From NCBI GenBank assembly GCA_030248215.1, contig JASANG010001414.1:124001-188000 (forward strand): 64,000 nt of DNA. The letters are read 5' to 3'. A model generated the notes under the pieces. It searched no databases. It was not told the origin of the DNA and saw only the letters and a program-made list of their open reading frames with translations. Below, piece by piece: positions 23,353 to 34,800 of the stretch. Position numbers and translations under genes: made by a program. Position 1 is the stretch's first letter, and each line of letters opens with the position of its first letter. The DNA is from Enoplolaimus lenunculus (lineage: Eukaryota; Nematoda; Enoplea; Enoplida; Thoracostomopsidae).

Positions 23353-24184
23353 GTTACTAGAGGTGTCATGTTCGCTAACCGAATTCTGCAGAAAATCAAT
23401 GTATATAGGGCAAGTAATTATGGTCTGGCGCGGAGTATCATGTCCTGTAACCAACTAAACCATTAAAACACCATTTCAATCTACGATCAAAAGCTATACC
23501 TCATTATTCACCTGCTGACAGAGAGCTAACAGGACAAAGTTTCTGCAAAACGATACAAAACTTTTCGAATTAAAACACTCTTCAGAGTTCATTGACACAT
23601 CAAAGTACGGCGGCGCCGGCTGGCTCACATCAATACAGAGCACAGCTGTCCTGTTTGTCTGTACGTTGGCCATTGGAACTTTTACCTTTGTGGCTCCAAA
23701 ATACCGACTGATCGAATTTAATTTCCGCCGGCGTTTGAACAGAGGGTATCAGGTTTGGCACTGCGTCTTCAGCATTCATAAATTGTTGCCTTAATCGATA
23801 CTTTTATAGTGCTGACTCTTGTACACTTTTCACCCACGGGTTTAGGCTGATTCGTAGCGAAAGGGGATTAGGTTTCGGAAATGACTCGCCCAGGCCTAAG
23901 TCTCTGCCTAATCCTTTGCCATCGTCTAAGCCTGAGCATAAGCCCAAACTTTAACTTTAAATGCGACGAAAGTGTACAAGAATCGCAGTTTTTTAGTCCT
24001 TTACAAGAATTCCAAAGGCTTGTCAAAATTTATGTAGCTTTTCAACATTCTTTGAAAGCAGTTGAATAAAAATTCAACAATTTATAAGGCTTTGTGAAAC
24101 GAGAGAAATATATAATACATTGGTTGTTCTACAGAAACATAGTTTTACATTCGCATTTGAAGTTGCAGCCAATATATAAAACAC

Positions 24185-24379
24185 GGCCGTAAACAATAGT
24201 ATTAATATTCCTAAGACTAAGCCTAAGCATAAGGATAAGCCTATAAGCAAAAGGATAACCCTAAGCCTAAACTTAAGCCTAAACCTAACCAGTAAAATCA
24301 ATTTTTCCAATGGTAAAGTTCAAAATTACTCTATTGGAGTCTCGCGGAAAAACTACTTGCCCCTGATCTTTACATGAGC
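24185..24379 (+). mobile_element. diverged family A element with GCCTAA repeats
   Basis: The right end reads TTGCCCCTGATCTTTACATG, the family tip, and the left end GGCCGTAAACAATAG. About ten GCCTAA-like units lie between. A further block with TTAGGC in one orientation and GCCTAA in the other at 23840-23956 may be a rearranged relative. Confidence 0.5.
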
Positions 24380-24842
24380 AAAAGCTGGGATCGTTTGTTG
24401 CTATGATTTGAAGTGTTTTTCCGGTGTTGCATGGTTATATATACAAAGAAAAGTTTAAAGTATGCAGAAAAACCAAAAAAAAATTAATTTGACCTAAAGC
24501 CAAAAATCAGTAAAAAAATTCAATCAAAAATTCAAAAATTGCAATTTTGACAACAAATGAAGAAGAATCCGGAATGGACTTCGACTTAAACGCAGAGAAT
24601 CCAGAAGTTTTTAGTTGTGGAAAATTTAAAGATGAAGAAACTGGCAATGCAACCATTTCTCACGGCAATTTCACAATTTCAACGCCGCTGTCTACGATGA
24701 TACAAATCAAGCGCCAATTTTTCAGTCAAATTTTGCTCGATCTTGTACTACTGTGTAAATACCGCACTGATTAATTTTTAAGCCAATATACGACCAAAAA
24801 TTGGTTTGATTTCTCGACACTAAAGATAAAATGCCAAAACTA

Positions 24843-24868
24843 TAATAATAATAATAATAACAATAATC
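24843..24868 (+). repeat. ATA microsatellite
   Basis: A run of about eight ATA units. Confidence 0.7.
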
Positions 24869-26854
24869 GTACAATCAGAACGCGCGTTCCGCGCCAAGAT
24901 TTATCACAACTCTGCACAATTCTGTTCAGATTTGTCATCTTTTCACACAAACACCATATATCTTTTGATCGGTTGCTAAACCTGAAATAGAACGAACGCA
25001 TTTAACATTATAGTTTTGATATCAGGCAAATTTCATCTCTTATCATCGTCGTTTGAGGCGTGCCTTTTTGCCATTTGAAATAAGCCTTTATTATTGGAAA
25101 GGTATCATCAAATAATTGGTTCAAATAGCAAATATGACGCTCGTATTAAAGCAATGATAAGCAATTTTATAAGCTTCGCACAGTTGACCCAGTGACAAAT
25201 CACAACTGTTGTTTAATTATGTTTGTGGTTTTGGCAACATAAACAATCGCAGTAGAAGCTAATGCAGAGTGCTGTGAGAAATGAGGGTTGTCCAGTTCAA
25301 GCGAAGGTTTTGCTGATTAATAAATTTTGTAGCGAGAGGGAAGGTGGAACGCAGCAAAGGATGGAACTTAAATTAATATTTAAAGTAAATTATATATATA
25401 TTTATTTTGTTTATTTATTTCTTTATATATAAATATATGTATATACATGGAACAAAAGCGTAAACTTGTGCATGAATAGGTATATACATATTGCTTAAAA
25501 CGACTTCTACATTGGAGGCGACCATGGGCGTACCGAGAGGGGGGATAGAAGGGGGGGCGTGGTATCCCCAATCGAAATCAGTACTTGCGTCATTAACTTT
25601 AGATACAAAAGTTTTGTATTTCTCGCTCGCGGTGTTTTTCACTGATCAATTTTTCTGTTCAAAGGTAGGCATCAAAATCAAATTTCCCAACCTGACCACC
25701 TCAGAATTAAAGATAGTAATAAAAAATGTGCCAACCTTCACATTTACATAAGCTCTGGACCATGCGGAGTTCGGTCTATTGGTGTAGACCCCGCGCTTTA
25801 TGAATAAAGAAATGATTAAAGACTGCTGCAGAGTGATTTAATACTGAAGTAATGTATAGCTTCTCGCTCGCTTCGGTCGCGAATTGTTCAAACCTCTGCC
25901 TAAATTCTGGCTTCGAGCCTTCGCTCACTTCGTTTCAACTCCTAGTGCCAACAAATATTTCATATTATATTTAAATTCCTCCACAAAAATTTCAAACTGA
26001 AGTTCCGTACTAGAGTACACGACAATAGTATCTAGCTTTTCGCTCGCGATAGTTTTTCCAATCGTGCTCTCGTCGCAAACAATTCGACCTGGTTCAGATA
26101 CCCAAACTGCGAAATTTGAAGGACCTAAACGGCATCACTGATACATATATAACGAGTCCTGAAAGTTACATAAGGTAGGTTCAAAGTCCAAACGAAATTC
26201 TTCATTTTTAAACCCAGGGCCGTCCACTAAAGTAACTCCATCCGAAATTTCTGGAATAACAACAAAAAAGTCGCTACTAGAGGCTTATACCCTGCTAGAT
26301 TGTAAACGTCAAAAAATAGGTAACCTTTCAGAAAAGAAATCCGTGCACCGCCCCTGGTCAGAATGCTGCCTTCGCGATATTTACATCACTTCAAGGTTTT
26401 CAATGAGTTACAATCAAAGTTGAAAACTTTCTATGGGGGCAAAATTTTTTCCAAGAGGTCTGAGTCCCCTGGCCCCCCCCTTGGCTACGGGCCCGTGGCG
26501 GGTATGTATCAGTAACGAATGGCGGTGTAGGGCGGGTTAAAAATAAATAAAAGTCAGCAACCGAATAACAGGGGGTTCCCTCTAAACAGGCAAATAAATA
26601 TCGGTGCCCCCTCTTATTCGAATCACTACAGTAGTTTCTTATATGCAACATTCTGTAACTTTTATTGAAATTGTTCAAGTCTTCGGATCCTCACATGTAA
26701 CCCTGAGCGAAGGCGGATGAAGGTCGGATCACCCATCCAGAAATTCCTTGACCCACCTTTATGTTGAAGTCCCACCAAATCTGGGGGGAGTTCCCAGCCA
26801 CGACCCATGCACGCTCTTGGGTACTACCTTTTTTAAATTTGCAGACAATTGGTC
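24869..26854. other. no gene; remnants of GGGGGG-arm elements
   Basis: Two arms typical of a hAT-like family, GGGCGTACCGAGAGGGGGG at about 25526 and CCCCCCCTTGGCTACGGGCC at about 26474, face each other, so the interval may be one decayed element of about 950 bp. Motifs of the type CTCGCTCGCTTCGGTCGCG recur (25863, 25925, 26040). A TA-rich tract lies at 25385-25450. No supported coding region. Confidence 0.35.
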
Positions 26855-27060
26855 CGAGGTTCGATTCCCGGCGTGGCCATATCTTTCGGAGAAATTTAGG
26901 AAAAAAACAAATATATTCGCAGTACTTCGTAGGAAGGGGTCGTCCCTACCGTGCAGTTCTGACATGGAGGTCCCACCGAGATGGGCGCTGTAAATTGCAG
27001 GCTCACGAATCCGGAGAATTTTGGATTCGCGGTCCGGCGCGACCGCCTAAAGGGGGAATG
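26855..27060 (+). mobile_element. tRNA-derived SINE (family 1), 5'-truncated
   Basis: It starts inside the B box (GGTCCGAGGTTCGATTCCCG) and keeps the body with TATTCGCAGTACTTC, GGAAGGGGTCGTCCC and GTGCAGTTCTGACA, plus a 3' part (GGGCGCTGTAAATTGCAG, ATTCGCGGTCCGG) that also occurs reversed at 1531-1620. Confidence 0.65.
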
Positions 27061-27151
27061 TGAGTATACGCGCCTTGTGTATGTGTAGAGTGTGTAATGT
27101 TAAGACATACATACTCGAGCACATATACCACCATAGGAAATTAGGATATTG

Positions 27152-27300
27152 GCCGCGTGGTGTAATGGGTAGCGCACTTGACTCGCGAGCGAGAGGTCCG
27201 AGTTTAGATTCCCGGCGTGGCCATATAAATTTAGGAGAAAAATTATGTATATTCGCAGTACTTCAGAGGAAGGGGTCGTCCCGACCGTGCAGTTCTGACA
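27152..27300 (+). mobile_element. tRNA-derived SINE (family 1)
   Basis: The tRNA-like head begins GGCCGCGTGGTGTAATGGGT and is followed by the shared body ending CCGTGCAGTTCTGACA. Mismatches in the anticodon stem and B box mark it as a decayed copy, not a tRNA gene. Confidence 0.65.
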
Positions 27301-27789
27301 AGCATAATTTATAAGTGCATTGATAGCAGTGACTGAATTTCTGAAAAATCTTGAAAAGTTTTATCATTCGACCAGTTTATATAGTATTGGACGAAATTTG
27401 TCGAGTTGAATCGAATGGTGTTAAATTTATTGTCATCAGTCCAATATAGGTATTACTCAGCGAGTTATGTTTCAGACTTTGCGCCTCTCAACCTTTTGGT
27501 CGCGGGCCAAAACCTTTATTCGAGAATAACTCAGTACGGAGTAGTACTTATATGCCGAAATAACACCATTATTCAGCTGGAAAAGCAACGTCGAAATACA
27601 TAGGGATATAAATAGTTGAAGTTTTCCACAAGAAATATCCGGTTCAAAAATAGAGTGTTTTGGAACATTCAGAATTCGGAGTGGAATAAAAACTGCGATC
27701 ATGAGAAGCTTAAATACATATAAATTTACAAATTCCAAGTTTTTTGAGCAATAATTTACTGTCAGGCACTTAACGGAAAACAGATAAAT

Positions 27790-28030
27790 TGTCTTGTAGT
27801 CAAGAATATAGTCTGAAATTTTAGACAATTATGTCTTAATGCAGACTACAGGCACCTATGTCTTAAATCCAGACATTAATTGCTTAAAATTTTCAGAAAC
27901 ATGGGTCTGAAATTTTTTAGACTGAGAAGTCCTTAATTTAAGACTGTTTCATGAACAATTAAGAAAAACGTTCTTCAAATATAAGACAAAAATTTCTGAA
28001 ATACAAGGCAAATATGTCTGAAATACAAGA
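27790..28030. repeat. GTCTGAAAT/ATTTCAGAC iteration block
   Basis: AAGTCTGAAATTTTTAGAC-like units recur in both orientations, giving many small inverted repeats. Probably another foldback element with iterated arms. Confidence 0.45.
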
Positions 28031-30189
28031 CTACGATTTACCAGGGTAAAGACTACAAATTTGAGGGCTAAAGGTGAAACAAATACTTCAGTTTACAATC
28101 TAAGATACGCCCAAGACTTAAACTTAGGTTGGGGTAAGCATGAGCTCAACCCAAAATATCGGTAAAGTTTGATTATTTATATACACCCCTAAGAATATAA
28201 ACGAAGCACAAGCAAATATATGTTTTATAAGGGTAACAGTTTTGTTAATAGACGTTCATGTATTAACCATTAAAATACGAGTATGTCTTGATAATTTAAG
28301 AAAGTAGGAGTCTTGCAATTTCTTGACAATTTATTTTGTGTAAAGACCAACCTCTGAAATCCTTCCCCTGCTCCCCTCCTTGGCTACATGCCCTACTCCA
28401 CTACCTAGCGTAAGTAAATTTTTATTTTTGCTCTCGACTACTATTGCGCGTGCGGCGCTTTTATAGTTAGCAAGGCTTGCACAGCCCCATCAAAATTGTC
28501 TATAGATCCACCCACACCAGCGTAAATGTTGTTTACATGCTCAATGATGCCAATTCCTACATTTAAATATTTCGATGACAACACATCAACGGAAGTTCAA
28601 GTGATATAACACTTATTATTCGCCGTATAGAAATCGTTTGGAACTGGTCATGCAACATCACTCGAAAATCTGTTCTGAATCAAAGTTTAGCCTAAACCGT
28701 AAATCAACCAAGCACAGTGTTGTTCAAAACCAGAACCATTACGTACCTCCAGTATATGCTTGGAGTCCTACTGTGAAGGCCTTTACCACACCACGAGTTA
28801 TCTGGTATGAGCTCGTATACATGGGGATATACTCTCCCGAAAAGTGCGAAAATAGGAAATAAGCACTATTACAGGGTTAAAATGTTTTTCGCTCGTTATG
28901 ACAGCTCCAAAACAATGTTAATATATCTTACCGAAATTCTGGCATCACTTATGATTAGAGGGCGTTTCATACCCGTAGAAGAGAAGGGACCACAAGGGTC
29001 TAAGTCGATCCTGAACAAATTTTGGTCCCCAACCCCGCTTGTTAAATTTGTTTCAAATCCTTGCATACCCCTCTACACAAATTTTTAGCTTTGCCCTACC
29101 TAGTATATTGGGTTGGCTACGAACCAGGAGTCTTGTACGTACACCTAAATACATACTGCTGTGTAAACACCTTCTATGTATATATAACGTACACTTTTAG
29201 TATATCTGTAGTGTTTTCTCTTTCTAAAATTACAGAGTATGAGAGGTTTTTTTATTTTTGAACAAATTCACAAACTATTCACAAGGTTAAATTTTAAAAT
29301 TGAAATATTGAGTTTACATTTTATCGCTTATTATATTTGTGCGAGTGTTGAATATTTTTGTTAATTTTGAGTGCGAAAAATTGAGATTTTTGAAGAGGCT
29401 ATATGAGGTACAACCGGACCAGAGAGACAGAGTAGGGCCAGGAGAGTGCGCTCCGCCGGCAGAATTCCGCCTAGAAAAATTTCAGCCTTGCTTACAAGTG
29501 ATCGAAAATCCTGTATGCCTGCCAGTAGTCCTGAAAATGTTTCAGCCTCCGTAGCCCATTGACCTAGCTACGGGTCTGGGTATTAGGGGCTTTATCAAGA
29601 CAAAAAGGCAGTTTGGTTCAAACAGGCTGGCAATTAATGGGAAGCGGAGGGAGGGCGACGGGAAAACGGATGCCGCCCCCTCTACGGTCAGTTTCGTCAC
29701 CCTGATCGGAAGTTTATTATCTTTAATAGTAAAATTCTATGTTAGAAAACTTTTTTGCCCCTCTGAAAATATTCTTACCCCTCTGCGAAGAATTGATGGC
29801 TGAAGCGTTACATTTGAAGGTTGTATCTGTGAAGGTATCTGACAAGTAGTTGCTCTATATTGGAACGCTTCGTTGTGGCATTCGTTATAGGGTTTCGTGG
29901 CAGTAAAGTTGAAACCCCCGCCGGTAAGGCATGCGGCCCCCTCTACGCGCTCCTAAAATTGTTTTACCCCTACTAACATGTTGATCTGCTTATGGGGGCT
30001 GTTGCTAAGTTGACGGCTATAGGGTCCTTTCCGTTAGGCACAAAGAATCGGTCTTTTGTTCGAGTTTGTTAGGCACAATGTTTGTGTTCAACTGTGACCA
30101 TTCATTATGTTATCGGCCAATGTTAACCTAAAAGCCACTCCCATTTTCCCGGGACAGAAATGTACCAGGAGTACATTCCAAAAATATAA
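28031..30189. other. no gene; scattered element remnants
   Basis: Contains short arms with CTACGGGTCTGGG (29567) and GGCCCCCTCTACG (29934, with a sister at 29674). These look like worn ends of hAT-like elements. The ORFs here are short and inconsistent. Confidence 0.35.
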
Positions 30190-31268
30190 TTGGGACAACG
30201 GGACAGTTGGGACAGATGGGACAGATGGAACAGATGAGATAGATAGGACAGATGGAACAGTTGGGACAGTTTGGACAGATGGGTCAGTTTGGACAGATGG
30301 GACAGTTTGGACAGACGGAACAGTTGGGACAGATGGATAGATGGGACAGTTGGGACAGATGGGACAGATGGGACAGATGGAACAGATGGAACAGATGGGA
30401 CAGATGGGACAGTTGGGACAGATGGGACAGTTCGGACAGATGGGACAGTTGGAACAGATGGGACAGCGGGGCAGTTGGGACAGATGGGACAGTTGGGACA
30501 CATGGGACAGATGGGACAGTTGCGACAAATGGGACAGTTGGGACAGTTGGGACAGTTGGGACAGATGGGACAGTTGGGACAGTTGGGACAGTTGGGACCA
30601 AAAGACAGACGGGTCAGTTTGGACAGATGGGACAGTTGGGACAGATGGGACAGTCGGGACAAATGGGACAGATGGGACAGATGGAACACTTAGGACAGAT
30701 GGGACAAACGGGACAGATGGGACAGTTGGGACAAACGGGACAGATGGGACAGTTGGGACAGATGGGACAGCTGGGAGAGTTGAGCAGATGGGACAGTTGG
30801 GACACTTATATATGGGACAGTTGGGACACTTTGGACAAATGGGACAGTTGAGACAGACGGGGCAGTTGGGAAAAACGGGACAGATGGGACAGTTGGACAG
30901 ATGAGACAAATGGTACGGTTGGGACAGATGGGACAGTTGGGACAGATGCGACAGTTGGACAGATGGGACAGTTGGGACAGATGGGACAGTCGGGACAAAT
31001 GGGACAGTTGGGACAGATGGGACAGATGGGACAGCTGGGACAATTGAACAGATGGGTCAGTTGGGACATTTGGGACAGATGGGACAGTTGGGACAGATGG
31101 GACAGTTGGGACAGATGGGACAGTTCGGACAGATGGGACCGCTGGGACAATTGGACAGTTGGGACACTTGGGACAGATGGGACAGATGGGACAGTTGGGA
31201 CAGATGGGACAGATGGCACTGATGGGACAGTAGGGACAGTTGGGACAGATGGGACAGTTGCGACAGTT
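30190..31268 (+). repeat. 9-bp minisatellite (GGGACAGAT/GGGACAGTT)n
   Basis: About 120 units of 9 bp, mainly GGGACAGAT and GGGACAGTT, with occasional variants (GGGACAAAT, CGGACAGAT, GGAACAGAT). Because the unit is a multiple of three and lacks stops on both strands, nearly all six frames stay open (Gln-Met-Gly, Thr-Asp-Gly and Trp-Asp-Arg style repeats on the plus strand, Cys-Pro, Val-Pro-Ser and Leu-Ser-His on the minus). The proteins predicted there have no start context, splice sites or non-repeat domain, so I do not call a gene. A decayed relative is at 2617-2885. Confidence 0.95.
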
Positions 31269-31304
31269 TCAGGTTAAAATTTTATGGCACTGGTAGAACT
31301 GCGA

Positions 31305-31575
31305 AGAATCTACGGCAACCTGTCGCCCAACAACTCGTCGATCAACATTTCATTTCGTCGGCTCTGACAACTAATCGCTCCGACACGTCATGTACCTGAT
31401 CGTTTGTTACCCTGACATCTCGTCGACATGACAAACTATCTTGTTGACGAGTTGTTGTACCGGTTTGTTGGGCAGAGAGTTGTCGGGGTTGACGAGATGT
31501 CGGGTTAATGGTGACTTGTGAGTTGTCGGTCGGCGAGTTGTCGGGCAACGAATTGTCGAGATGCCAACTTTGATT
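31305..31575. mobile_element. GTTGTCGGG-arm foldback element
   Basis: The left end CGGCAACCTGTCGCCCAACA is mirrored by the right end GGGCAACGAATTGTCGAGAT, and the interior repeats GACGAGTTGTCGGG and its complement. Relative of 15056-15245. Non-coding. Confidence 0.55.
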
Positions 31576-31603
31576 GCAATGTTGCATTCTGATTTTATTT
31601 GTA

Positions 31604-31781
31604 TACTGCAAAAAAGGGTGAGTCAAATCGATTCTCTACGAAATAGGCTATTCATGGCTACACAAACTGAGTCAAACTCGACTCAATTTGACTAGCGGAG
31701 TCGAATTTGGACTCAGTTTGTCTAGTCCCCTTGAGCCTATTTCGGAGAGATTCAATTTGACACACCATTTTTTACAGTGTA
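31604..31781. mobile_element. foldback element F with TGAGTCA motif
   Basis: Third copy of the palindromic family, with ends ACTGCAAAAAAGGGTGAGTC and CACCATTTTTTACAGTG. Its right edge is only about 20 bp upstream of the bestrophin start codon, so its TGAGTCA heptamers lie in the immediate 5' region of that gene. Confidence 0.75.
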
Positions 31782-31803
31782 AGCAGATTTTCTGTTTAGC
31801 TCG

Positions 31804-34800
31804 ATGACCATAACATATACAGTATCGCCATTGCATGGTGGATTCTTTTCGTTACTATTTCGTTGGCGTGGCAGTATCTGGAAGCATATTTGGCGAAAAT
31901 TGCTAGTATTCAGTGCGATTTATACTGCGATTAGTTTAACGTTTCGATACGCGTTAACCAAAGACCAACAACGTACCTTTAAATCAGTGTCTGAGTATTT
32001 TAATGTTACCACGAAACAGTTGCCGTTGACGTTTTTGCTTGGATTTTATGTGAGTCAAGTGGTCAAACGATGGTATGAACAGTATAATCAAGTTACCCGA
32101 TTGGACGGATTTATGGTGCTTATTAGTTCAATTATTCGAGTAAGTTGTACGAATCTTGTGTTCGCTCATGTAGGACTAGAGTGACCAATCTAAAGCGAGA
32201 CTTGGGGGCTTGTTTTTAAAAATCATGAATCCGCTTGTGACTTGAGTACTGTAGTGACCCGAACAAGAGGGGACTGATATTTATTTGACCTCGCCAGAGG
32301 GAACCCCTCTTGCTATTCGGTTACGAACTGTTATTTATTTTCAACCCACGTTCCGCCGCCCTTCGTTACTGATATATATCCGGTAGTGCAATTATCCGTT
32401 GAATTAAACGTTTATTTGTCATGCGTCAATAGCTTGATCGACAATACAAGGTTATACTTAGGAATGTACTTTCAAAATTTAAGTACGCTTTAAAGTTTCG
32501 ATCTCAAATTATTTGGTCTTGGAGTCATTTATGCGCAACAATTAGTGTTCATCGACATTTATGGACTCGAATTAGGGTTTATTGACTCTATCCGCTTACG
32601 GACTCTTAATAGGGATACGGACTCCAATTGGTTCGGACTCAAAATGGGGACCCCCTCTTATTACCCCTCCTCCTCTTATTCAGGTCAATATAGTATATAC
32701 GCAACAAATTATATATTATATATATTTTTTATTTATTTATTTATTTATCTATTCATTATAAAGTTTGGTTCCGTACTGGTTGAGTTGCTCAGACGCAACT
32801 TAAATTGACGCTTGTCACTGAATGGAGTACGTGAAGACAGAAAGTAGTCTTTGGATACACTTAAATTACACATTCTCCGTATTAAAACGTTTCCATTGTA
32901 TTCCCCGTTGTGTCAAACGAACGTTGTCCAATCTGACGCGTTAACCTCAACATTTAGCGAAATGTTATAGCGTATAGCAGAAAAAAAATCAAATTTAATA
33001 TATAATTTCGGTGTCCAAGAGACAGTTCAACGATTCTCGGTGTAACTGACTTCAATGTAGTTAGTCCTCCAAGAACAATTAATAAAAGGTCCAATGTATT
33101 AAGCTTCCGGAGCATTCGCCTACGGATAGACAGATTTATACTCCTGCTTAACATTAATTTCTTGCTCAGGTTAGATTTAAGTTTAGATTCATACTTAGTG
33201 TTCCGTAGGTGTTCTTCGTAAATATATACAATTTTTAACGTCATTTTCTAGTAAAACATCTTAATTTCCACCTACCAAATTTAATACCGTAATTTTTAAT
33301 TATGTAAAAATTTACCGGAACCGGAAGGTGAAAAAATGCCGGAACCGGAATTTCGGTTGCACCCCAATATATATGTTAACTATGCAGCAATTCTAAGGGA
33401 CAAAACGAAATTCGAACGCGCATTATTCGTCGAACACTGGCGCGATATGCAAATTTGGCATGCATTATGGTGTGGCGCGGCATTGTGTTACGGGTCAAAA
33501 AACGCTTTCCAAAAGATTCTCATCTGATGGTCGCCGGGCTGATGACCGAAGAAGAAAAAACGGAATTTGACGAAATCTGCATGCCTACATCGTCGCATTT
33601 GGTGCCTCTGATGTGGATGATAAATATAGTAGGTCAGTTTGATGCGTACAAGGTTTGTTTCGCTGACCTTTAAATATACGTTAACGAAATACACCTTGTC
33701 TTATGAAGTCAATTGCGTTAATGTAATATGCTCTCGTTTCAAAACCGACCACGGAATCCCGAAACCAGTCGATTAAATGCAAAATGTTTTTCAGGTTTGC
33801 AATCTGCGTTTCATATTCGCCGCCAGAATGCTGAGTTTAGGACCCACATTTTCAAATGTATATAGCAACTATCATCAGTTAGTAATAGGTTTTCAAACTC
33901 ACTAGCTATTGCCGTTGTTGAACTCAAAATTGGTGCAGGAGTAGAGTAAATCATATGCGAAAATGTGATGAATTTTGAGTCTTAGTATTCACTGGTTCGA
34001 AAGTTACAGGGCCTGTCATCAACTGGTGATAGGTGCTTATTACACCCTTGAAAATGCGAGCAATGGTATGCAAGTGGGGCATGGGCGTAGCCGCAAGTTT
34101 TGTTTGGGGGGGGCTATTGAAATACTTTAAATATATAGTGTGTTAATCAATTTTCCTCAATAAGCATGTGCAGCAGAGTGCAAAACGGAAAAAGCATCAA
34201 CAACTAGTGTGTGGGAGCGAAACAGCACAGGGCATCCTAGTTTCAATTTATTCAAAAATGAAATTTTTCTAAACCATTGTGGGGCCATGGCCACCTTGCC
34301 CCCCTTGGCTACGCCTTGGAAGTGGGGCTTTTGACCAACACGTATGATAGGTGACCACCAGGGTGCATCCAGAATTATAAAATACCGGAGCGGGAACCGG
34401 AAAGTTAAAAAATACCGAAATCGGAACCGAAAAATAAAAATACTTGTTACCGAAAAATTCATTTAAAAGCCATTTTATTACTTTTAATGCTGTAAATACG
34501 CCACAATGCCAAAACCTAAAACAATAAAGCAGTATGTGGAAACATAAGATAAATTGTGGAGTATGGTACAAATTGAAAATTTTGGCAATACACCCTCAGA
34601 AAATTTTCGAAAAATAAGTTAGAATTATGCCAATTTTTTAAATTTTTGAATGAGAAGTTTTCAATACCGAAAATACCGGGAAATTCCGGTGAAAAAGTAC
34701 CGCATTTACTATCGGAACCGGATAGTGAAAAGTACCGAATTTTCCTACCGTAACCGGAATTCCAGTTGGACCCTCCGATTTTAACTTATCAATGCTCAAT

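Noticed and set aside
23071-23466. 131-codon ORF with CKCSCEFS repeats
   Set aside because: Encoded by the ~48-bp tandem repeat and a trinucleotide microsatellite.
24547-24774. 75-codon acidic ORF
   Set aside because: It starts at TTG, has only a late ATG and no homology or splice support; too weak to call.
27152-27225. tRNA gene candidate
   Set aside because: A and B boxes are present, but the anticodon stem and T arm have mismatches and the sequence continues into a SINE body.
30088-31277. Long ORFs on both strands (up to 273 codons) encoding Cys-Pro, Val-Pro-Ser, Gly-Gln-Met or Trp-Asp repeats
   Set aside because: They are translations of a 9-bp minisatellite that is open in nearly every frame; no non-repeat domain, start context or splice sites.
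33641-33660. Exon 2 of bestrophin ending at the donor AAG|GTTTGT
   Set aside because: It leaves the wrong phase for exon 3; the upstream donor GTAG|GTCAGT restores the conserved frame.
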